From the NCBI GenBank assembly GCA_964578625.1, contig CAZODQ010000006.1, forward strand, positions 1 to 64,000: a stretch of DNA of 64,000 nt, in the 5' to 3' direction. Source of the stretch: CAZBSE01 sp964578625. GTDB lineage: Bacteria; Actinomycetota; Humimicrobiia; Humimicrobiales; Humimicrobiaceae. This document shows, in pieces, positions 61,710-64,000 of the stretch. The stretch's first letter is position 1. Every line of letters starts with the position of its first letter. The notes beneath the pieces were generated by a model. That model was not told the DNA's origin. It saw only the letters and a list, made by a program, of their open reading frames with translations, and searched no databases. The translations under genes and the position numbers were made by a program.

Positions 61710-62927
61710 TCAGTTTAAGTCTTTTACAATTTCATCCCAGATACCTCTGGCAATAACTCTTTTCTTATCTCTGGCCAGCTTCTTTACAGTGCCATCTGCT
61801 TTTATTATATCCACCCTGTTATAGTCGCTTTCCATTCCTATTCCCTCTATTGAGATATCGTTTGCAACCATCATATCAATACTCCTGCCCTTGACTTTTT
61901 CCAGAACACTTTTAACATTTATGCCGTTTTCTGCGGCAAACCCGACAAGATACTGGCCGCTATTTTTATTTTCCGATAAATATCCTAAAATGTTTTCGTT
62001 TTCTTCAAACTTTATTTTGGATAATATACCATTTTTTTTCTCTAACTTAAAATCATATTTTTTCTTGGGGACAATATCACTTACGGCAGCAGCCATTATA
62101 GTGATATCACTGTCCTTAAAAACTTTTAGTATTTCTTTTTTCATCTGACTGCTTTCTTCAACATATTTTATCTCTACTCCATAGGGCTTTGGCAGATCTC
62201 TGGCCGCACTTACAAGCAGCACCTTTTCCGCACCCCTGAAGAACGCTTCTTCAGCCAGGGCATATCCCATTTTGCCGCTTGACCTGTTGGAAATATATCT
62301 AACGGCATCAATATATTCCCTGGTTCCGCCTGCAGTTATTATTACTTTCTTACCCTTGAGTTCCTTACTGTATGATAAAAGTTCTCCCAGCCTTTCAAGA
62401 ATTACTTCCTCGTCTTCCAGTCTCCCCAGACCTTTCTCACCGCAGGCAAGATTTCCTTTCTTTGGCCCTACAAAAAAATACTTGCCTTCCTGTTTCAGTC
62501 TGGAGATATTTTTTTTGACGACCGGGTCAAGATACATGCTCTCATTCATAGCAGGAGCTATCAGCACGGGACAGCTAGCAGAGACTGCTGACGTGGTAAG
62601 GAAATTATCACATACCCCGTAGGATAACTTTGAAATGATATCCGCTGAAGCAGGGGCGATTAAAAAAATATCCGCGCTGTGGGAAAGTGAAATATGATAG
62701 ATTTTATCCTTATTGACAAACTGTTCTACAATAGTCTTAGTGCCGCTTATTGAACTGAAAGTGAGAGGGCCTATAAAATTCCTGGCATTGGGAGTCATTA
62801 CCGGGATCACTTTCGCACCTATATTAGTAAGCCTGCTGCAGATTGAAGCTGCCTTATACGCCGCAATGGAAGCAGAAATACCAAGAACGATCTTTTTTTT
62901 TGCAAATATGGATTTATTTAAAACCAA
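61710..62927 (-). CDS. coaBC: Bifunctional phosphopantothenoylcysteine decarboxylase/ligase
   Basis: CoaBC makes phosphopantetheine in CoA synthesis. The 405-residue protein has the flavin-dependent CoaC domain (GISASIAAYKAASI near 18, APAMNESMY near 122) and the CoaB ligase domain (VIITAGGTREYIDAVRYISNRSSGKMGYALAE near 190). Its start is a TTG at 62927 just after rpoZ. Order gmk-rpoZ-coaBC-metK is conserved. Confidence 0.95.
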   Translation of the reverse strand: MVLNKSIFAKKKIVLGISASIAAYKAASICSRLTNIGAKVIPVMTPNARNFIGPLTFSSISGTKTIVEQFVNKDKIYHISLSHSADIFLIAPASADIISKLSYGVCDNFLTTSAVSASCPVLIAPAMNESMYLDPVVKKNISRLKQEGKYFFVGPKKGNLACGEKGLGRLEDEEVILERLGELLSYSKELKGKKVIITAGGTREYIDAVRYISNRSSGKMGYALAEEAFFRGAEKVLLVSAARDLPKPYGVEIKYVEESSQMKKEILKVFKDSDITIMAAAVSDIVPKKKYDFKLEKKNGILSKIKFEENENILGYLSENKNSGQYLVGFAAENGINVKSVLEKVKGRSIDMMVANDISIEGIGMESDYNRVDIIKADGTVKKLARDKKRVIARGIWDEIVKDLN

Positions 62928-62929
62928 GG

Positions 62930-63172
62930 TTATTTAGTTTCCTTTTTTTTCTCTATAAAAACTACTTTTCCTTCTTTTATCTCACTAAAGGCGATCTCCA
63001 GAGGGTCATGTGACTCAACATCTACAAGCGGCTTTACCACATCTATCCTCTCCATGTTTTTTTGTGCGGAGAGATAATTTCCCAGTTCTCTTGCTCTCTT
63101 GGCAGCCGCCATACACAGTTTATACTTGCTTTCCACTTTTTTTCTATACTCGTCAACATACTCTACCTTCAC
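62930..63172 (-). CDS. rpoZ: RNA polymerase omega subunit
   Basis: The 80-residue protein starts at GTG 63172, preceded by AGG close to the gmk stop. It has the omega core YKLCMAAAKRARELG and the PLEIAFSEIKEGKV segment. Omega stabilises the polymerase assembly. The gmk-rpoZ pairing supports the call. Confidence 0.9.
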   Translation of the reverse strand: MKVEYVDEYRKKVESKYKLCMAAAKRARELGNYLSAQKNMERIDVVKPLVDVESHDPLEIAFSEIKEGKVVFIEKKKETK

Positions 63173-63176
63173 TTAC

Positions 63177-63746
63177 CTATTTTCCTTTCCTTTTAGCATC
63201 TAAAACTCTTTTTAAATTTTGTAAAGCTTCATTATAATTATTATTTACAATTATGCAATCATAATATTTCATATAATCAAGCTCCTTCTTTGAAGTTTCC
63301 AGTCTTTTTTCCATCTCTTCCGGGCTGTCGACACCCCTTTCTTTAATCCTCTCTTCCAGATCCTTAAAGGAAGAAGTGGTAATAAAAATAAGATAGGTAT
63401 CTTTTACTTTTTTTGATACCTGCATGGCACCCTTGACTTCTATTACCAGAATGACGTTCTTACCCTGGTTTAGTTTTTCCTCAACAAACTTTTTTGGGGT
63501 GCCGTAAAGATAACCGGCATAGGGTGCCCACTCAAGAAGCATATCTTTTTCCACAAGTTCGGTAAACTTCTCCTCGCTTACAAAATTATAGTGCCTGCCC
63601 TCAGTCTCATCCTTCCTTTTTGGTCTTGTGGTAACGGAAACGGAGCTTACAAAATTATTCAATTGCTTTAGTACATCGTCTATAAGACAGGTCTTACCCG
63701 AACACGAAGGTCCGGAGATGATGAATAATTTTCCTTTTGCTGTCAT
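63177..63746 (-). CDS. gmk: Guanylate kinase
   Basis: Gmk phosphorylates GMP. The 189-residue protein has a P-loop FIISGPSCSGKTCLIDDV near 8, VTTRPKRKDETEGRHYNFV near 40 and VILVIEVKGAMQV near 96. Note Cys in the P-loop (GPSCSGKT, usually GPSGxGKT). It lies downstream of mihF with a 23-nt gap. Confidence 0.95.
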   Translation of the reverse strand: MTAKGKLFIISGPSCSGKTCLIDDVLKQLNNFVSSVSVTTRPKRKDETEGRHYNFVSEEKFTELVEKDMLLEWAPYAGYLYGTPKKFVEEKLNQGKNVILVIEVKGAMQVSKKVKDTYLIFITTSSFKDLEERIKERGVDSPEEMEKRLETSKKELDYMKYYDCIIVNNNYNEALQNLKRVLDAKRKGK

Positions 63747-63769
63747 ATGATGTAGGAGAACTTCCTGTC

Positions 63770-64000
63770 TTAAGTTATTTTGAAAAATTTATAGAAACTA
63801 TCTTTTTGATTTTTGCCCAATCCGCCGATTTTTTTATTGGGACTTATTTTTAGATCCTTTAATATCTTAACGGCATTGACTCTTCCGTTGCCGGGAAGCG
63901 CGCTAACAAGGTTAATGACCTTCATATTCATTAAAAATTCCGTATAGCGCTTTTTATCTTTAAAGAGAGATTTTATATCCAGTTTTCCCTTTTTAAGTAA
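63770..64000 (-). CDS. mihF: Integration-host-factor-like DNA-binding protein MihF, 5' end missing
   Basis: The C-terminal 76 residues are present; the start lies beyond the right edge. The visible part has MNMKVINLVSALPGNGRVNAVK, then ILKDLKISPNKKIGGLGKNQKD and a short end (YKFFKIT). The motif LPG-G-.A....L-I...R/KK..GLG..Q is that of the actinobacterial IHF (mihF), a nucleoid-associated protein conserved next to gmk in actinobacteria. It is the strongest lineage marker in the window. Confidence 0.85.
   Translation of the reverse strand, partial: LLKKGKLDIKSLFKDKKRYTEFLMNMKVINLVSALPGNGRVNAVKILKDLKISPNKKIGGLGKNQKDSFYKFFKIT

Noticed and set aside
1..64000. CRISPR arrays, tRNA genes, insertion sequences, prophage genes
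   Set aside because: None was seen: no regularly spaced repeats, no cloverleaf-like intergenic sequence, no transposase or phage structural genes.

Overview
This is an AT-rich bacterial chromosome segment. Almost every gene lies on the minus strand, packed in long, nearly gapless transcription units of core information-processing and metabolic genes. Read in the direction of transcription (from position 64000 down to 1), the order is mihF-gmk-rpoZ-coaBC-metK-priA-def-fmt-rsmB, then (rpmB, plus strand)-DAK2-rsmD-coaD-DivIVA/SepIVA-like-rpmF, then an ADP-forming acyl-CoA synthetase with a DRTGG-domain partner, plsX-acpP-rnc-smc-ftsY-ffh-rpsP-khpA-rimM-trmD-rplS-lepB-rnhB-yraN, an accessory patch, comM-dprA-x-xerC, rpsB-tsf-pyrH-frr-uppS-rseP-ispG-proS-recD2, nusA-infB-rbfA-nrnA-truB-ribF-rpsO-pnp-M16 peptidase-dapB-dapA-ftsK-cinA-thpR-recA, and finally the first ~50 nt of a 16S rRNA gene running off the left edge.

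This order, and especially the integration-host-factor-like mihF gene next to gmk and the small DivIVA/SepIVA-like protein beside coaD, resembles Actinomycetota. The low GC and missing partners (rimP, ylxR, cdsA, dxr, recG, recX are not at their usual places) point to a deep-branching or uncultured relative rather than a classical actinobacterium. This taxonomic call is inference from gene content and order; the 16S fragment is too short to decide.

The one clearly accessory region is 32.2-36.7 kb, between comM and yraN. It holds a RelE-like toxin with an XRE-Panacea (DUF4065) antitoxin, a divergently transcribed small protein with a PD-(D/E)XK nuclease signature, a 75-residue protein of unknown function and a four-PAS HD-GYP phosphodiesterase. 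The toxin-antitoxin-nuclease block (about 1.9 kb) is bracketed by two direct copies of a ~37-nt sequence, one of which forms the 3' end of the 75-residue gene. It therefore looks like a small inserted cargo module.

Other unusual points: rsmD appears to start at an ATT codon, and the M16 peptidase and yraN also lack a canonical start ahead of their conserved N-termini. truB is split by a one-base shift in a run of nine T (coding strand). SMC is only 772 residues long and shows no recognisable hinge. ProS lacks the editing domain. nusA is preceded by a promoter followed at once by an intrinsic terminator. rpsB has a structured leader and a long Lys/Glu-rich tail. Two genes (comM and the XRE-Panacea gene) have strong promoters placed so that their mRNAs would be leaderless.
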